Below are positions 21,903-38,797 of a stretch of DNA of 64,000 nucleotides, in pieces. The stretch comes from Theristus sp. LFF4_11 (taxonomy: Eukaryota > Nematoda > Chromadorea > Monhysterida > Xyalidae). Location of the stretch: positions 62,001-126,000 of the forward strand of contig JASANC010005303.1 in the NCBI GenBank assembly GCA_030248135.1, written 5' to 3'. The first letter of the stretch is position 1, and every line of letters starts with the position of its first letter. The notes under the pieces are model-generated. The model was not told the origin of the DNA. It was given only the letters and a program-made list of their open reading frames with translations, and did no database searches. The position numbers and the translations under genes are program-made.

Positions 21903-23014
21903 CTATATCCTTTTGTACTTCACTTTGTCGCGTTTCCTGCGTTTCTTTCCATCAGCGTCATCTTCATCTTCCTCCGATTCGCCGCCTCCACTAAAAAACC
22001 ACGGCGACAAAATATTCGTCCACAACTTCAGCAGCGCCATGCCGGGAATCTACAATCAACAGTTACATTCAACATCAAGATCAACAATGAACAATATTTG
22101 AGTTGGAAAAACAAATCAATCAATAAGCCGCAGTTTTTTCAATACAACCAAAACTGGAAATATAAAAAAAACTTACGAGCAACAGCAGAAGCCAGAAGTA
22201 GCGCGTCAGCAGCGTTAGAACTTCAGTGATGAAGCCAAGTATAACGGCGTCCTTGCAGTATCTGCACCAGACAAAAAACGTTATCAGAACAAAAAACAGC
22301 CAAGTTCTCCAAGTTCCATGTCAATTCGAAAGCGACCGACTCTCCAAATCCGTGCTGCAGATTCAAATCGAGTCCAGCATCGACCAGCTGAGTGCCGTTG
22401 AACGTCGCCCGTGCCATGCGGCGCATCACCGCCAGCGCACACGCTTGTACGCACGCGACCACGGCGAGCAGCATCTGCACTCGACACACATGTCATTTCA
22501 GTTCATTTCGCGAACCGCAGGAACTCCGATAAAACTGCACGAACAGCGTATCAAACGGAGACCTTTACATCACGTTCTCCAAAGAGGTCTAGTGAACGCG
22601 AAAACCTGCAGGAACGGCACATGTACGTTCGTAGTGCACTCAATGCGCTTAAAACACCGATGCGCATCGGTTTGTTTTTGCCAGTGGTGAATGAAATAAA
22701 ACGATTCCGGCCACCAGCACATAAGATTGAAGAAATCGCCGCAGCGTCCACCCGTCTGCACATTCACACTCACCCAGTCCTTGGCGAGCGGCTCGAACAG
22801 CAGCACCTGCACGGCCGAGTGGACGCTCTGTAAGATTGGGTAGCATGCCTTGCCTCGGCGACAGAACACAATGCATCGCAGCAAAACAAGTGCACAGAAA
22901 GACACGCACCACGCCAAGCGAGGTCATGATCAGATAGAAGCGAATCGTGGCCAGGTTTTCCTCGTGGATCAGCTTCTGGCCGCGTGTGGCCTGTTTTCCC
23001 TTCTGCGCCTTCAT
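21903..23014 (-). CDS. TMEM208: TMEM208, ER membrane protein
   Basis: ER multi-pass protein that in yeast (SND2) and mammals helps target proteins to the ER independently of SRP. Exons on the minus strand: 23014-22910, 22827-22774, 22474-22341, 22261-22177, 22049-21903, giving 174 residues (human 173). The start MKAQKGKQATRGQKLIHEEN matches the basic family N-terminus. It is followed by hydrophobic segments, MARATFNGTQLVDAGLDLNL, GFGEYCKDAVILGF, a hydrophobic segment ending in RYFWLLLL, IPGMALLKLW and SPWFFSGGG. An acidic then lysine/arginine-rich tail (SEEDEDDADGKKRRKRDK) ends the protein. The third donor had to be placed at 22341/22340 to keep the conserved GFGEYCKD junction; a donor three bases downstream breaks the frame. 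Confidence 0.94.
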
Positions 23015-23753
23015 TCTGTGAACGCCTGAATTGTCGTTTTCAACAGCGGTAACTACGAGGAAACAACGGTTTGCGATTGGAACAATGGTGAAAATTTTGA
23101 TACGATATCATGCAAAACAGTGTGCATTGTAGCTGACAACAATTCTCACTAATTTGCAACTCAAATCCCATCCTGAGACGGTGGGTTTATTTTATTTCCC
23201 GCGTTGCACCATAATCGACCAACAAAGAACTTCTTCAGCAAAAACTGCTATGAGAATTCAGTTATAGAAGAACTCAAGGCTGTACTATTGAATTTTGTTT
23301 CATGATGAAATCATGCTTTATAACAATTTCAAACTATTAGTGTGATTGTGCGCACCACTTGGAGTGGTCGAGTGGTCAAAGCCAACATAACCAAACCAAG
23401 CCAATAAACAAAGAAATTCACAAAAAAGCAAAATAAAAAGGCAGTAATGAGCAAAACGACAAAATTTCTTCAACGCAGTTTTATCAATCAAAGAGCAAAT
23501 TTACACAACAACACTCGTATTTCGTTTTGTGCTCGGTTGAATATTGACCAAATCAAAAACAAAACATGACTCACACGAATGAAATGACTTTTTTGACTGA
23601 CAAAGAGCGCCAATGGGGGCAGGGGGCAAACATATTCGAATTTCATTCACACCGGCTTTTTGAACAAGTTTTTTTTGCAAAAAAACAACAACCATAAAAT
23701 CACTCAAAAACCACAAAACGGCCGCAAACATGGTGAATTGAAGTGTTTTCAAG
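23015..23753. other. Spacer between TMEM208 and NTF2
   Basis: AT-rich 739 bp without a supported exon. Both neighbours are transcribed leftward, so it should hold the TMEM208 promoter and NTF2 3' UTR. Confidence 0.5.
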
Positions 23754-24690
23754 TTACATATTGTGCAGGACGAGTCGGAAAATTTCGTTGGCAATAAAAA
23801 AAGAGCCGGCAGCGGACGGACGAAGGAGGAACGTCTGGTTGAAGCTGTGCACCGGATCCTCATCGGTCTGTGTGCACAAGAATACAATTTGAACAGACGC
23901 TGAAAGTGAAACTTTGAACAAAAAAACGCAGCTTTCCACCACACCACCGGGGTTTGCTTCCGTTCGGTTACCAGCAACCACAGGAGAGCTACAGTCTTCC
24001 TTCATATCATACACAATCAGCTGATTGGTTGGCGATCACATCACTTTTTGTTGTTATTGAGTCCAATAGTGGCAATTTCATTGTGTATTACTCTTACCTT
24101 CATTTGCCCAAGCACAACCACGATGATGCCACCATCGGGCAACGGTTGACAATCGCTGATCGTCACTTGACGTGCTATCGAGCGAAACGGTAACGACTGA
24201 AAACGCATTACAATTGAGCAGCAAAATACTGTTCTCATTGAATGACTGTCAAAAACGAACAATTCATATTCAAGCAACCGATGAGAAAGGAAAGCAAAAG
24301 AAAACTGATTTACAGAAAACTTCTGCAGAATCGCGTCCTTGCCCTTCATTTGAACGCCTTCGAAAGTCATATATGACAGTTCGGGCTAAAAAGATGGTTT
24401 ATTTTATACAAATTCCAATGCGCAACGTTGTTTAAGGTGGGCTTTTTCAGAATACCGACGTGACCCCCGTCAGTTTTTAGAAAGGTCTGGTCGTGGTGTG
24501 GAGGCCGCGTCGGTAGACTCAAAAGAGCGACTCTGAAATGCGCACAAAAGGCATCGCGACGCACATGGTAGAGATCAGCGAGTCCAGTGGCGCGTGTCGC
24601 GGCGTCGTTCACATCGAACTTGCTGTAGTAGTGCTGGATGAAGGCGTTGCCGATCTGCTCGTACTGCGGGTTGAACGTGCCCGCAGCCAT
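23754..24690 (-). CDS. NUTF2: Nuclear transport factor 2
   Basis: Small homodimeric protein that binds RanGDP and FxFG nucleoporins and carries RanGDP into the nucleus. Exons on the minus strand: 24690-24565, 24385-24314, 24196-24098, 23867-23754, giving 136 residues (human 127). The NTF2 fold can be followed throughout: YEQIGNAFIQHYYSKFD, then LADLYHPELSYMTFEGVQMK, KDAILQKFSSLPFRSIARQV, DCQPLPDGGIIVVVLGQMK, DEDPVHSFNQTFLL and IANEIFRLVLHNM. An in-frame ATG lies 16 codons upstream; the shorter start (MAAGTFNPQYEQIG) fits the family. Ortholog in C. elegans would be ran-4. Confidence 0.95.
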
Positions 24691-26775
24691 CACGATCGCA
24701 AAACAAACAACAAAGCAACGCTTTCCGAATGTTCGCAAAACAGTCGCCGATTACAGAAACACGCTGTTGATTTCAAAGTTCTTTGTCTGTCTGGAACACT
24801 AATAATTCCCGTGTCAGCTGAACTAAGATCCTGCAGAATTCAGATGGCGCTAACGGTTTTTGCGGAAGCTTGCAATGCGATAAAAGCAGCAGAACTGACA
24901 CGCGGTTCTGAAGCTCGGTAATGGATACCGTCAACATATTTCGTACATCATACCCCCCAGAGCAACTCAACCCACTCAAGCAATTTTTATTCGCGAATGC
25001 TGGATTAAAACAGACTGTACAATTACAACGAAGGGGGACAATCACACACTGCAAAATGTGCAAACTGAATGTTGCAGCAAATGTTATACTATTAATAGAT
25101 TCTACTGAAACGACAACTACGACACAACTTTTGGGAATTCAACATGATTTTCAAAGTTGACTGGCTGAATTATCAAGCAACAAAGGAGGCAACACGTCAA
25201 CTGAGTGAGTGCATTCAAGAGAATTCGAGATACAAGTCAACAGATCCGTCATATTAAGATTGAACTAACATTAAGATTTGTATCAGACTCAAACTGACAA
25301 TAAATACAGGATCGCCCATAAGTAGTGATGCCAACTTTAAAGTGCTGTAGCTCAACAGCACAGGAGCATTTTAGTTGAAACGTTAGTCAGTTATTAAGCA
25401 AAGTTCAACTCAGGTTTTAATTAATTTTCAGCTCAATATTGAACGGATGTAGGCCATACCAAACTAAAAACTCAAAAAATACAAGTTTCGCATATTAATG
25501 AACGTTTCGGGCATCATCAGCTTCTTTCTTTTGATGTTCTTTTTCGATTTTTAATGCTAAATTTTTATCCCAAAGGATCAATCAATTGGCGTGCTACAGC
25601 GCAAAACACTCTTTTCATTGATTTTGTCCACCGTCTAACAAGCAAAAAATTCCAGTTTTCCAGTATTTTAGTCGGGGTGGTGAAGTCATTTGATATTTTT
25701 GATTAAAAATCGTACCAAATCTAAGTTTAACTTTCTAAAACAATTGAGTCAAATTTTAATTAAAATACTTGAACGGTTTGGCGAGTTACTACGCTTCAAA
25801 GTTGGTATCACTACTTATGGACCACCCTGTATAATTGGTGACCTGCTTCATGCGCGCAATCATGACAGTCAAACACACAAAAAAGGGCGGTCAAAATTCC
25901 ACTGCCAATCTGGCATTAGCACGAACAACTACTCCCTTAAGCTATTCAGCTAAGTTGTACAACAAGCAAAAGAGACAAAATCTCTTCAATCAAAAACCAA
26001 ACTGACAAGCTCAAAAGGTGTGATCAGCATGAAGCAAACAAGGGTGCGGTGATCAAAAAACGTGCAAAGTCAAGGGAATTTTAGTTTTCACAAATAAACG
26101 ATGTGTGGCACATAAAACAATTCAAATGATCAAAAATCAAAAAGTTGGAAAAAAATAACAGAAAATTCAACAAATTTCACTACAACAATTAAGTGTTAGA
26201 CACAAGAAAGTTGTTCACCCTGAAAAAAAAACAAATACAAGACAGTTTTTGGAAACTTTTCGAAACAAAAAAGTCAGGTCGCATCAGCACTCATACAAGC
26301 ATCTTCAAGTTTTTCACAAACGTGAAACGAAAAAAAAACAAAAATTGCACTTGATAACATCTTGCGGCAGCGAATGGATAACCACTAAAGGTGCACATTT
26401 TGAAGCTGAGCTCATATGACAATATTAGAGGGAACCAACCAACACCAGAACCACTACAGAAACCCAAAGAAAAATTTACCAGTTCACAAGCATTTTTACA
26501 GATCACACCGATTCGTTCATTAAAAAAAGTCAAAAAATATCAGAATGTGTCAGAAAAAATACAAAAGTCCGGGCCATTGGTGAGTAAAAAAAGCCACTGA
26601 ACTATGTCAGGTCACACCAAAAAAATCAGCTCAATTACCAAAGGAACAAAAAATTTTAAAAAAAATGTCGTTCTTGATCAAGAATCAATTGTTCCTGTAG
26701 ACCATTGAGACAACGAAATAACATGGGTGTACCACGCGTAAACAGCAACAACACACAACGAATCGAACATCAACT
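24691..26775. other. Intergenic between NTF2 and Src kinase
   Basis: No exon supported. Contains a mariner-type MITE at 25305-25831. The remainder is AT-rich, and includes the presumed NTF2 promoter and the kinase 3' UTR. Confidence 0.55.
25305..25831 (+). mobile_element. Mariner-type MITE
   Basis: About 525 bp bounded by TA. The left end reads CAGGATCGCCCATAAGTAG and the right end, reversed, CAGGGTGGTCCATAAGTAG. The inverted repeats continue through TGATACCAACTTT and further with mismatches. No transposase frame inside. The ends differ from those of the elements at 7111-8027 and 45841-46119 beyond the first ten bases, so it is a separate family. Confidence 0.88.
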
Positions 26776-31978
<5,203 letters not shown>

Positions 31979-32188
31979 GGCACATCGATTTATGCGAGTG
32001 ACGAGGAGAGCACGAGACGAATAACGAACGACCTAGGGTAAAAAACAAAACTGACGATTTTTTTGAAGAAAAATTCGAAAAAATTTTCTTTAATATGCTC
32101 TGAAAACCTCATTTTTGGCGCAATTTTAGGAAAGTTCAACAAAAATTTTCTTTGATATTGTAAACCTTGTAAAACCAACCGTCAGCAC

Positions 32189-34278
32189 TAGGGTTAGGGG
32201 AAAAAAATCCGGATTTTTTTTTTAAATTAAAAAAAATTTAAAAAAAAAATTTTTTTTACAAGTTAGGTTTGTTCGAAGCGTCTCGTCGAGCTGAGTTCAT
32301 CTAGACTATTTTCAGAACGATCCGGAAAACTATAAGAGCGAAAATCGTGTTTTATTGAAATTATGTCCATTTCATAGAGGGAAAGTTGCATTTTCAACAG
32401 TAAAACAGGACAATTTTCGACGTGTACTTGAATATTGAACCGTTCTTAGTTGTTCCTCTTTAGAAAATTACCAAAATTTGACTGTGTTCAAAAATTCCTG
32501 TTTGCTGTAGCTAAGTCGGCAACCCCTGTCGACCCGGTCGCCCCCCCCCCCCCAAGACACTTACTTTCAGGTTCAACCAGCTATGCTATCTGCCACATGG
32601 CGAGAGCCCACTCTTCAAATCATCGTATCGAAAACACGTACCATGATTTCGCGATCACGTTGCGGGCAACTGACAGACGCAAGTTTAACACGTTAGTTTA
32701 GCTCAGCACACAAGTTTTAACATGTGGCCATGTTATCGGGTATCTGAAAAACGGTCGTGTGATGTGGTATTAACCAACATCCCCGCTCCAATTGTTTAAC
32801 AATATATCGCACAACTCCATTGTAGACCTATAACGTACGCCAATCAACAAGATATCATGTTCATCTCATGGCCTACCGACTGAAAAAACATGTTCTAAGT
32901 TGCAAGAAAACGATTTCTGAAACGATATTTCAATTCAGTTAAGTCATTTCAACGCTAAAAATTGACTCTAGAAGTCATCCAAATCGAAAAACATGGAGTA
33001 CGTCTAGGGTTAGGGGGAAAAAAATCCGGATTTTTTTTTAAATTAAAAAAAATTTAAAAAAAAAAATTTTTTTTACAAGTTAGGTTTGTTCGAAGCGTCT
33101 CGTCGAGCTGAGTTCATCTAGACTATTTTCAGAACGATCCGGAAAACTATAAGAGCGAAAATCGTGTTTTATTGAAATTATGTCCATTTCATAGAGGGAA
33201 AGTTGCATTTTCAACAGTAAAACAGGACAATTTTCGACGTGTACTTGAATATTGAACCGTTCTTAGTTGTTCCTCTTTAGAAAATTACCAAAATTTGACT
33301 GTGTTCAAAAATTCCTGTTTGCTGTGGCTAAGTCGGCAACCCCTGTCGACCCGGTCGCCCCCCCCCCCCAAGACACTTACTTTCAGGTTCAACCAGCTAT
33401 GCTATCTGCCACATGGCGAGAGCCCACTCTTCAAATCATCGTATCGAAAACACGTACCATGATTTCGCGATCACGTTGCGGGCAACTGACAGACGCAAGT
33501 TTAACACGTTAGTTTAGCTCAGCACGCAAGTTTTAACATGTGGCCATGTTATCGGGTATCTGAAAAACGGTCGTGTGATGTGGTATTAACCAACATCCCC
33601 GCTCCAATTGTTTAACAATATATCGCACAACTCCATTGTAGACCTATAACGTACGCCAATCAACAAGATATCATGTTCATCTCATGGCCTACCGACTGAA
33701 AAAACATGTTCTAAGTTGCAAGAAAACGATTTCTGAAACGATATTTCAATTCAGTTAAGTCATTTCAACGCTAAAAATTGACTCTAGAAGTCATCCAAAT
33801 CGAAAAACATAAAGTACGTCGGTCAAAATGACCAAATAATGACATGTACCTAAGCACACAAAGAAGTTGGGAAGAAAATTTGGTTTGAACTTTCAAAAAA
33901 TTATGCCATAAATCGAATTTTCAGAGCAAAGTAGAAGAAAAATTTTTCAAATTTTTTTTTTTAAGTTTGAAAAAAAAAATCCAAATTTAAAAAAAAAAAA
34001 AACGAAAAAAAAATAAAAAAAAATTTTTTTTTTCAAAGCCCCTAACCCTAAGTACGTCGGTCAAAATGACCAAATAATGACATGTACCTAAGCACACAAA
34101 GAAGTTGGGAAGAAAATTTGGTTTGAACTTTCAAAAAATTATGCCATAAATCGAATTTTCAGAGCAAAGTAGAAGAAAAATTTTTCAAATTTTTTTTAAG
34201 TTTGAAAAAAAAAATCCAAATTTAAAAAAAAACAAAAAAAATAAAAAAAAAAATTTTTTTTCAAAGCCCCTAACCCTA
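32189..34278 (+). mobile_element. hAT-type MITE, family 2, outer copy
   Basis: Begins TAGGGTTAGGGG and ends CCCCTAACCCTA, with subterminal A/T runs. It is interrupted by another copy of the same family at 33005-34050; without that insert it would be about 1.04 kb. Its own flanks (GTCAGCAC and GGCCGGCC) do not match, so its target duplication has been lost or it was rearranged. Subterminal sequence around TTCAAAAAATTATGCCA resembles family 1, so the two families are related. A further left fragment of this kind lies at 32035-32188. Confidence 0.82.
33005..34050 (+). mobile_element. hAT-type MITE, family 2, nested copy
   Basis: A complete 1046-bp copy inserted in the outer copy, with exact 8-bp duplication AGTACGTC at 32997-33004 and 34051-34058. 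It carries no transposase frame. A cytosine run (about 33356-33368) in the middle differs in length from the outer copy (about 32540-32553). Confidence 0.92.
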
Positions 34279-34299
34279 GGCCGGCCCCCCCAGGCCCCC

Positions 34300-34530
34300 C
34301 TAGAACAACTATGTGTCGTACTAAATCAAACCACTGATGTTGGCAGACGTTGCCTAAACTAGCCTAAACCAAAACCTAATCCTAAAGCCTAATTCCAAGC
34401 TAAACATAATCCTGACCTGATCCTAACCTAAGCCAAGCCTTTTCAAGAAGGAAGATGTCAGAAGAATTGCGTTTTGAACAAGTTCTTGTTGGGGCCGGAG
34501 CGCGTGCAGGCGCGCTAGTGGATCATCATC
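34300..34530 (-). repeat. Inverted copy of 36760-36985
   Basis: Reads in reverse as a close match to 36760-36985, including CGCGCGCC-type sequence near the Sph-like GTGCAGGCGCGCTAG, ACAAGTTCTTGTT and a run of TTAGG-like units. The two arms are 2.2 kb apart. It contains CCTAACCTAAGCCAAGCC, a motif shared with other repeats in this window. Confidence 0.75.
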
Positions 34531-34531
34531 A

Positions 34532-34899
34532 TTCATCTCATGGCCTACCGACTGAAAAAACATGTTCTAAGTTGCAAGAAAACGATTTCTGAAACGATAT
34601 TTCAATTCAGTTAAGTCATTTCAACGCTAAAAATTGACTCTAGAAGTCATCCAAATCGAAAAACATGGAGTACGTCGGTCAAAATGACCAAATAATGACA
34701 TGTACCTAAGCACACAAAGAAGTTGGGAAGAAAATTTGGTTTGAACTTTCAAAAAATTATGCCATAAATCGAATTTTCAGAGCAAAGTAGAAGAAAAATT
34801 TTGCAAATTTTTTTTTTTAAGTTTGAAAAAAAATCCAAATTTTTAAAAAAAAACAAAAAAAAAATAAAAAAAAATTTTTTTTCAAAGCCCCTAACCCTA
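34532..34899 (+). mobile_element. hAT-type MITE, family 2, left-truncated
   Basis: Right third of the family from TTCATCTCATGGCCTACC to the terminal CCCCTAACCCTA, joined on the left directly to the inverted repeat arm ending at 34531. A C-rich run follows. No left end and no target duplication are visible. Confidence 0.82.
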
Positions 34900-35174
34900 C
34901 CCCCCCCCCACCCCCCCCGCACTTTCGCTACTGCTGCCGTTTAGTTTCGGCTTTTTCGCCTGACTTGGCTCGGTTTCGTTTCGTTTTGTTTCGACTGCTT
35001 CGTTTATACTCAATGTTTCGGTTTCGGATCGTTTTTTGGTGTATGACTCTGTTTTTAAGAGTCCATTTGTGTGTTCGCGATATGTCCGTTTCGGTTTCGA
35101 CGTCTCTTCAAAAAGAACAAACAAGAAAAAGCAAAAAGAAAAATGCCAAGCCAAAAAAATACCTAAAGCTTCAC

Positions 35175-35430
35175 GTAATGCATCATTATTAAAACAGGTG
35201 CATGTGCAGTAGCGGTGGCCCCTGCCGGAGTGCTACATTATGAAATGGGACGTAATGCATCATTATTAAAACAGCTGCATCTGCAGTTCCGGTGCTCCTC
35301 CTCCATAACACAGGAAAGAAAAAAATGCAAAAACTAAATTGATCATTTGCACCTTATCAAAAAGGCTTGGCTTAGGATTAGGATTAGGTTTAGGATTAGG
35401 AACCTACAACGACTCATTACAAGCAACTTC
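35175..35430 (+). repeat. Short direct repeats and TTAGG-like tract
   Basis: TAATGCATCATTATTAAAAC occurs at about 35177 and 35253, each followed by a GCATSTGCAG palindrome, and again in reverse at about 300-345. From 35307 to 35430 the sequence matches 36567-36685, including AAAAAGGCTTGGCTTAGG followed by several TTAGGA/TTAGGT units and AACCTACAACGACTCATT. Confidence 0.75.
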
Positions 35431-35739
35431 TGATCAAAAATCAAAAAAAAATCACTTTTAAGAATGTATACAAATCGAAAGAAATGCACATGCATCTTCA
35501 TCAAAAATCCATTCCACTGGTACGGGTGCAGCGGCTGCACACGCACAGCATCTGCTCATCTGTGGGGAAGTGTCAGGAACCCATCTGTAAAACTTGTCGA
35601 TGCGGAAAATGGATCAGAAAACAAACCAGAACGATGAACTGATTCCATTCAGCGTTTCATTATTAGTCTCTCCTTCAATTCACCAGTTTTTTATTTTTCC
35701 AAAGAATCTGAGCACTGTATCTGTCTGTATGTCTGTTCC

Positions 35740-35835
35740 CTTTGCCATAGTGCAAGCAAAAAAATTTACGAAGTGTTCTGTTCTGTTTGACGTGAGGCAT
35801 ACAAAATACAAATAAAGTTGATTGATTGATTTATG
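35740..35835 (+). mobile_element. Probable LINE 3' tail
   Basis: Ends with AATAAAGTTGATTGATTGATT, a polyadenylation-like signal followed by short tandem repeats, the 3' signature of CR1/Jockey-like retrotransposons that end in microsatellite rather than poly(A). No coding part is attached. Confidence 0.45.
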
Positions 35836-36566
35836 AAAATCGGCCAAAACATTTTTCAGTGGTATTTCTTGTCTCTTGTTCAGTTCAGAGATCCTCCGAT
35901 TTCCGTCTGCGATTTCTGCCTGATTGGATTGTGCCTGATGTGCCATGAGTGAGTTTGGCTGCCACAAATTTTTAAATGATCAAATGATCAAATCAAATCA
36001 AAGTTTTGATTGATCAGATCAGAGGTGCACAAAGTTTTGAACAACCGACCGAATGTGCGTCCAGAAATTGTTCGTCGTTGTAGCCTGGTGCAACCACCAA
36101 TCAACGTGCCCGATTCGAATTTCATTTGTTTTTCTGGGCTTCCCAATCAGAAAAAGCGCGATCAACCAACCGACCATCATTTAAAATTTCTGTTTGTGGT
36201 CATCCATGGTTTTGTGCAACGTGCAACCAGTCACCGTGTCACTTGTTCGTTTCTCTGGGGTCAACCAATCAGAATCTCTGGTATATCTGGGATCGCGAAC
36301 AACGGCTGAAAGCACACGAATGGGGCCGCTTTAGCTTTTCCACTACGTTCCTTAATTCAAGATGTTGCAGCAAGCAATTGCTTTTTCTCTCTTTGATTGA
36401 AAAACTAAACGAAAGAAAACTAAATGAGTTTGGCTGCCACACCTTTTTAAAACGTCTATTTCTGTTTCTAAAGCGTGATTGCTTATAATTCACGCTCTGG
36501 TTTTCTTTTTGCTGTTTAGTACAAATTATTTCTTTCCCTATGTAGGCCAACCGGCCCCTGCCCTTT

Positions 36567-36985
36567 AACACAGGAAAGAAAAAAAATGCAAAAACTAAAT
36601 TGACCATTTTCACCTTATAAAAAAGGCTTGGCTTAGGATTAGGATTAGGATTAGGAACCTACAACGACTCATTGCAAGCAACCACTTATCAGAAATCAAA
36701 AAAATCACTTTTAAGTATGTGCTTCATTACTAAAGCGCACGCGCACGGGCATCGGCATGCTCATGCTCATGATCCACTAGCGCGCCTGCACACGCTCCGC
36801 ACTCAACAAGAACTTGTTCAAAACGCAATTGTTCTTTCATCTTTCTTCTTGAAAAGGCTTGGCTTAGGTTAGGATTAGGTCAGGATTATGTTTAGCTTGG
36901 AATTAGGCTTTAGGATTAGGTTTTGGTTTAGGCTTGTTTAGGCAACGTCTGCCAACATCAGTGCTTTGATTTAGTATGCTTTAAA
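36567..36985 (+). repeat. TTAGG-like repeats; arm of inverted pair
   Basis: Positions 36567-36685 match 35307-35430. Positions 36760-36985 are the inverted partner of 34300-34530. Between GGCTTGGCTTAGG and the end are degenerate TTAGGA, TTAGGT and TTAGGC units. This is not an array of uniform telomere repeats, and it sits in the middle of the contig. Confidence 0.75.
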
Positions 36986-36992
36986 CAACTGG

Positions 36993-38618
36993 ATGAAGCT
37001 TAACTCCCTCGATTTATCTGTTTCAAAAACAAGGATTCTCCACGTGGGACCCAAGAAAAATCCTCATTTCCAATATACAATAGACAATAAAACTATTGAA
37101 TCAACTCCAGCAATTAGAGATCTAGGTGTACTTGTTGATGAATCCTTGAGTTTCAATGACCATATTCGGACCGTTGTCAAAAAAGCAAATAGCATAGTTG
37201 GCACCATCAAGCACTGCTTCCGCATTAGAACAAAAAGTTTCAGGCTGCGTCTGTTCAAAACACTCGCCCTGCCCCACCTAAATTTTTGCCCAACTGTTTG
37301 GTCTTCATCTCTAATAGGTCTAAATAAGCTTGTTGAATCTCCACAAAGATCTTTCACAAAATATCTACTCGGCTATGAAATGAACACATCATACCAGGAC
37401 AGGCTTCACCAAACTGGCTTACTCCTTATTATAATTCAAAGACACATTTCAGACCTCACCATGGTTTACAAATTTATCCATTCTGTTACTTTCGTTCCCT
37501 TTCTGAACGATTTCTTTATTTTTCAACAAACCGGAACAGGTACTCGAGGTCATTCACTCAAACTCGCAGTTCCCAGAAACAAGACCACTATCAGAAAAAA
37601 TTTTTGGTGCGTTAGGACCATACATCTCTGGAATCTTTTGTCTGATGAAACTGTCACCTCACCAACTACAGCCAGTTTTCGGAGGCGTCTCAAAACACAG
37701 GAATATAAAAAAAATTCATTCATTTGTCTTTGGTAAATTTTCTGCTGCATTGGAATAGACAGGAGAGTCCGCCCAGCCGCCAGCACTCTTTGTTTTGTTT
37801 TGTTTTGAAACATGTTCAAATGAATGTGATTGTGTTTTTGTTTTGAATCACATGTGCTCTTTTGTGCGACGTTTCGTGTTGTTTTCTTTTTTCTTGTATT
37901 TGGTGCAAGTGTGTGTCCATGTCACAGCTCTTTTTATCTCGCGTTTTTCTGTGTGCTCTTGCGGCTTTTGTGTTCAGGGCATTCTTTTTGTTAACTAGCA
38001 CTGCTACTTGCTTGCTGTTGCTCATCACTTGCTGTTAGCTGTATTTGGGATGGCACAGGAAAAATAAGAAGAGCCCATAAACAAAAAAAAACAAAACAAA
38101 ACAAAAAAACAAAAAAAAAACAAAAAAAACAAAAAAAACAAAAAAAAGGAAAAAAAACAAGTGAGAGAAAAACTGTAATGAAGAAAAGAAAAGCAACTGT
38201 GCCGTGTTTGTTTTGCTTTCTCTTGCTTAATTTAATCGTGCCTGAATGTCAATCGTGGTCGTTGTGTGCTGTCTGATGTTGTCGGTTCGTGATCGCGCTA
38301 TTTTATTTATTTCTTCTTTCAAGCTTCAATTGTGTTTGCGCGTTTTTTTTAAACATTCATTGTTTCTGACTGTCGACGGTTGGTTTTATGTTGTGGATTT
38401 TGTTTCTTTGTGTGAATACCCGGGCAGTCATCTGCCCATTCGTTTGCATCGACTTTTTGCTTGCTTTCATTCATGCATTCACCAATTTCATCAATAATCT
38501 TGTGTTTCTTTAGGTTTTTTTGTGACATCAATTGTGTTTGTTTTGCATAATGGAAGTTTTGTGAATGTGTTGATGTGAACTGGCCGTGAGGCTTACAAAT
38601 AAACTTGAACTTGAACTA
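36993..38618 (+). mobile_element. 5'-truncated non-LTR retrotransposon (CR1/Jockey-like)
   Basis: An open frame at 36993-37736 (247 codons) matches the C-terminal part of non-LTR reverse transcriptases after the catalytic motifs: SVSKTRILHVGPKK, DLGVLVDESLSFNDHI, KKANSIVGTIKHCF, LRLFKTLALPHLNF, YKFIHS and HSLKLAVPRNKT. The palm-domain YADD motif is missing, so it is dead on arrival in the usual 5'-truncated way. A long 3' region with an A-rich run (about 38080-38160) ends in AATAAACTTGAACTTGAAC near 38618. Frame is intact, so the insertion may be young. Confidence 0.88.
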
Positions 38619-38797
38619 GTACGACAGGCCAACCAAAAAATAAAATAAAATAAAAAATAGAAAAAATAGGTTGTCTAAGCAACCCCATAAGTTACAAAAT
38701 TGATAGGGCGTTAATTAAAGTTAACTTCACGCTCCTTACTGGTTTCTTTTTCTTCTTTGGCCGCTTTGCTTTTTTGGCCTTCACTCCGGCTCCGGCC

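Noticed and set aside
32189..34060. TAGGGTTAGGG and CCCTAACCCTA as interstitial telomere repeats
   Set aside because: They occur once at each end of elements that have 8-bp target duplications, so they are transposon termini.
34897..35154. 85-codon minus-strand frame, Lys/Glu/Thr-rich
   Set aside because: Next to a MITE end and homopolymer run, no family, no splice partner; probably chance.
36600..36960. True telomeric array (TTAGGC)
   Set aside because: Units are irregular (TTAGGA, TTAGGT, TTAGGC), few, and lie within dispersed repeats.
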